Assembly (NCBI GenBank): GCA_963978545.1
Contig: OZ021726.1
Location: 51,567,959-51,631,958 of the forward strand
Direction of reading: 5' to 3'
Source of the DNA: Linyphia triangularis
Lineage: Eukaryota; Arthropoda; Arachnida; Araneae; Linyphiidae
DNA: 64,000 bases
The notes beneath the pieces are model-generated. The model searched no databases and was not told the origin of the DNA. It saw only the letters and a list, made by a program, of their open reading frames with translations. Made by a program: the position numbers and the translations under genes. Shown piece by piece: positions 60,228 to 64,000 of this stretch. Numbering within the stretch: the first letter of the stretch is position 1; each line of letters starts with the position of its first letter.

Positions 60228-61589
60228 TAAAGACGACTTTGAAATGAATAAACAGTCATTATTTTAAACTTTTACCTTGTTTAGATCACTTAAGGTATAT
60301 TTCAGATTTTTCGGAAAATTATTTTCTTGATTTTTAAAAAACACTTAAGTGGAACCACAATCGCAATTTATTAGCAAAGAAAAAACTAAAATTTCGATTG
60401 GTAAGTTTTCTTGCCAACCGTCGTTGATGAGTTGGAACACTTTGAGCCCATCGGGACTTTGAAGTTCACATGTATGAAATTTGTTCTTCAATCGTTGCAC
60501 GGTGGCCCAAGCTTGTTCTTTGGGAAAATTAAGTATTTAAAAAATTAACATACACTTTAAAAAAATTCAGTAGATAAAGGGTTAAGGTAACGCGGGCCGG
60601 TTGTTGAATTTCGCGAAATGTTTTACGTTGCAATGGATTTTCTTGCACAAGAGCCGCACTATATTACGTTGAAACTTCACAACATACCCATATTTTAAAG
60701 CAAGATACTTCACAGTATAGCCATATTTTATTCATTTTTGAAAAAAATTGTATTAACTTGAAATGAGTTGGTGAGCGTTTTGAATTTTGATTATGATTAT
60801 TATTTTTTTTTTTTTTCAGTGTAGCAATATCCACCTCAAACAATCGTACTCAAATTTAAAATGATCGCTGACCACTGAGTTTGCAAGTAGGTAAAACAAG
60901 AACCCATCATCCCCCCCCCCCCCTTTTTTTTTTTTTAAAGTAAAGTTCAATTGTTTCTTTAGATGCATGATTTAATAAACAAAATGTTATTCAACTAATT
61001 GTGAACTTTTTAATTTATTTAAAAAATCTTTTAAATGTACCCAAATCACCTTGAATTAATTTCATATTAAGCGAATCGATGAAAAAGCTGTTTCATCGCT
61101 TCACTAGTTAACTAAAATCCTGATTTCTATATTTATATGTTCCGAGTTTCTATGGTTTGGCGCATATCAGAGTGTCCAGCCAGTAAGGTTCACTATCCAC
61201 TAAGTTCACACTAAGGTTCGAAATCCAGGTGATAAATTTGAAGTTCCCCAAACTAAAAACAAGCAGTCTCGCTCAAGCCGTATTGAATGAGCATTATTTC
61301 ATCAGATGGTTTGATGCCGATCGATAAAGTCTGCCGCGTTGACTTGCAGACGGAGAAACGCAGCCAAGTTTCGTCTATGGGACTACTTTGTGTTCTGGAT
61401 CCAGGTCACTAAAACGATTCTGACTAAAACAACTCTCGAATTTTATCACTTATGCAAGTAATGGAAATTTCCTTTACTGTCTATCTCTCTTGCCGTAGTC
61501 CCGGGATTATAAAACCTTTATTTATTAGCAACTTAACGGACCATTTATTTTAAAGAATAAAAAAAATTATCTTTTCCGATTAAAAGTTA
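60228..61589. other. Intergenic, nothing recognised
   Basis: AT-rich with a C/T run near 60910. GGTTCGAAATCC at about 61213 resembles a B box but no A box or fold accompanies it. Confidence 0.35.
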
Positions 61590-61810
61590 CAGATTGCGGA
61601 ATGTTATCTTTATCGACTCTACATTGTAATTAGATAAAAAGCATTGTCATGTTAACCCTGTGAAATTAAAGGACAAGAATTACAGTCTAGCAGTATTGTG
61701 TGTATTTTAGAAAATGATTTGTTTTCCTAATTTCTGGAAAATAACATTAAATTGTAACAATCCCGGCAATAGTGCTGAACACTCACTCAGAGCGAAAGGG
61801 TAGAAATGTG
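61590..61810 (+). repeat. Duplicated block, copy 2
   Basis: This is the partner of 57885-58110 in the same orientation, about 3.7 kb apart: ACATTGTAATTAGATAAAAA, GCATTGTCATGT, GCAGTATTGTGTGTATTTTA and GGCAATAGTGCTGAACAC. Identity looks moderate, roughly three bases in four, so the duplication is old. Confidence 0.55.
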
Positions 61811-64000
61811 TAATTTAAAGCCTTTCCGGTAAAGGGGGGGGGGGGTGATTGGGATTTGAACGCGTTGAGCTTTTAAAAAAAAACGTTAATGAAGGTAACT
61901 ATTTAAATTGAAAAACTAAAAAAAACCTGACCTGCTCATTTTTTACAAACACAGACTGGCATAGTGATTGCACCGGACAACCCTGTGTTCAATACACCCC
62001 TGAATATTGCAAGCGGAAACCATTCATTAACCTACTTCTAAAGTTTGATCCTTTTATTGCCTGATTAAATTGATGCATTTCCTTAAGTTAACCTGCATCC
62101 AAATAGCTTCGCGGCTAAAAGTGTTAATGGTTGACCGGAGCAGCAGAACCAGGGATCGCTCTCCTAGACTAGAAAATGGCATTCACCCTGTTGACAGTCA
62201 CTAAACCTCTCTGCCGAATCGCACCTACATCCAGAATGATCGAGGTGCGTCTCTCTCTTTTCATGTTCGACCCTTTTAGGAATGAAAGCATTAATCCTTT
62301 GCCTTCCCTCCATGTTCCCATTCAACGTTTATGATCTTTAAAGATACAAGTTTACAAACCAAACGATACTTTGTAATCCATTCATCCTTTGATTGCAAGC
62401 GATTAACAAGCAGGATCGATGAATATTTTTCTCGTCTTCAATGTACCTTCAAATATCTAATTTTAGTTCCAAAATATGCTTGCATGGTTAGTTATACTTT
62501 CTATTTTATCTAAGCAGTTTTGTTTTTATACACAGAAATAAAATAACTTGCAACAACCTTCAATCCAACGTCTATTAATAAGATTTCAAGAGAGGTTATT
62601 CGTAAAGCCCTAACTTGCAATTTGAACCGAGAGTATTTACGGCCTTGAAAACAAACTTTGCATTTTATTTCTTTTGTCGCGTCGTGTGCTTACGTATCTC
62701 CTTGGAGTGAACCAGCTAAAAACGGCCGGATCAATACCATTGATATTTCCTCCCCGGCGCCCTAAGTACTAAAACTCGCCAACCACTCCCCTGTCTTTCA
62801 TCAACGAAACCCCGCATCAGTGTGCTCATGCGCAGTGCAATCCATCCGAACCACCCACAGCCATTGTAGCAGATTTCTTACAGAAATTTCGAATTTCACG
62901 TCCAAATTGTCAGCAAGTGCCTTTTCATTAGCATAGTCGGAACAGTTGAGAAAGATACTTTACCAGATTGAGAAGATGGTTCTAATGGAATTAAAAGCGC
63001 GTTTTAACAATTGTGGTTCCACCTGCTTAATCTGAGTTCGTCCACTTTTTGTGAACAAAGATCTCATTTTTTCAAAGCTTCGTCCGCTTTTTTAAATGCC
63101 AAGTTTGTTGCATGTGATGCTCTATTTACGTCCACCCAATCAATGTGATCTTTAGGAATCTTAAAATCGATATTTTTCCGCTGTTCAAGTGAGCTCGTTT
63201 TTGACTCGCCGAGAAGAGCCGAGTATTTTTATCTGATTTTATTAATCATCTCTTTTTTGGTCTTCATATCACTGCTTTTTTACTTTTGCTAAAGCATATT
63301 TTTTACATTTCAAACCGAAACTCATTGTACTCAACAATCGCGGTTGTCTTCACTGCGGCAAGCATGGGCTTGCAGTAAAAGTGGTTTTACAGGATTACGC
63401 AATCTCTCATTTTGGCTTAACAGTATGCTTAGAAACCAATGTTCATAAATCATGTCGGAGAGTCTAAAAGTTTACCGCATGTAAGTAAATGACTAGATTG
63501 TTTATTAAATTTATTCGAATGTGTTGTGGATAAAATTTGTAAATGTTTTTATCTCGGAAAGAATGTTAAAGTTAATGGATTGTATCTCAAATTTTGATTT
63601 TGTAATTCCTTTAAAAATTAGGATTACAAAATATTTATAGGTTTTATGATTTCCATTACTCTTGTTTAAATTCATTTTAAAGCTATTTATCTTAGAATTT
63701 TTCTAGGTGTGCTTTGGACAATTTCTTTGGTGAAAAAACTTGAAATGATTTAAAAATGTTTTTGATAAATCAACAACTACCATATCAAAATTAAAATCTA
63801 CCTGTTGTTCAATTACAACAACCATATCACCCATATCAATTAACAAAATTTTATTAATCGATGCCTTTTGAATCAGGATTAAACTCCATCACATCTTTTT
63901 TTTCAATACATGCATTAATTTGTTTTACAGTTCAATATAATCAATATTGTGTAATTTTTTAAAAATATTTCTATGTATGGGCAATTCTCTGCTGTAAGCA
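61811..64000. other. Intergenic or intron to the window end, nothing recognised
   Basis: A G run is at 61835. A GC-richer patch at about 62650-62900 could be a promoter, but no exon or motif confirms it. The 60-residue frame at 62331 has no domain. Confidence 0.3.

Noticed and set aside
61208..61226. B-box-like GGTTCGAAATCC as a tRNA
   Set aside because: No A box or cloverleaf can be drawn around it.

Overview
The window looks like nuclear DNA from an arthropod, most plausibly an arachnid such as a spider. It is AT-rich, has long introns and is saturated with nested transposable elements. One complete conserved gene is recognisable, and its residues match the arthropod/animal family throughout. 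No bacterial operon, CRISPR array or viral genome is present. The species assignment is inference.

Region by region. 1-4770 is intergenic and made of three diverged copies of one repeat, one inverted relative to the other two, with a tRNA-derived SINE between. 6199-18789 (minus strand) holds the ten coding exons of translation initiation factor eIF5 (435 residues), with a 3' UTR below 6199 and several possible leader exons up to about 23.9 kb. Its introns carry TIR elements, MITEs, CG-rich repeats and a perfect 56-bp palindrome. From 23.4 to 38.2 kb I find only repeats: a palindromic MITE, a repeat split by a hAT element with perfect 8-bp target duplications, a foldback element, a Helitron-like array and microsatellites. 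38220-45778 is a BEL/Pao LTR retrotransposon (gag, protease, RT, RNase H, integrase). It is broken by a frameshift and by a 1.7-kb TIR element that itself contains a 200-bp Helitron; no 3' LTR is visible. 46215-47542 is a decayed THAP-domain gene split by a pogo/Tigger-like MITE. 48555-48826 looks like the first coding exon of an unrecognised plus-strand gene whose later exons I could not find. 49-64 kb is repeats and featureless AT-rich DNA.

eIF5 is the only gene with a clear cellular role: it is the GTPase-activating partner of eIF2 in start-codon selection. Everything else is mobile DNA layered over time. Target-site duplications and TIRs make several insertion orders readable: BEL/Pao, then a CAGGG element, then a Helitron; a foldback element, then a CAGAG element; an older repeat, then a hAT element, then a small MITE. 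I found no convincing new multi-gene system. The most unusual material is two related TIR families with 6-bp target duplications and repeated subterminal motifs, and a Helitron family whose core unit is tandemly amplified in one copy.
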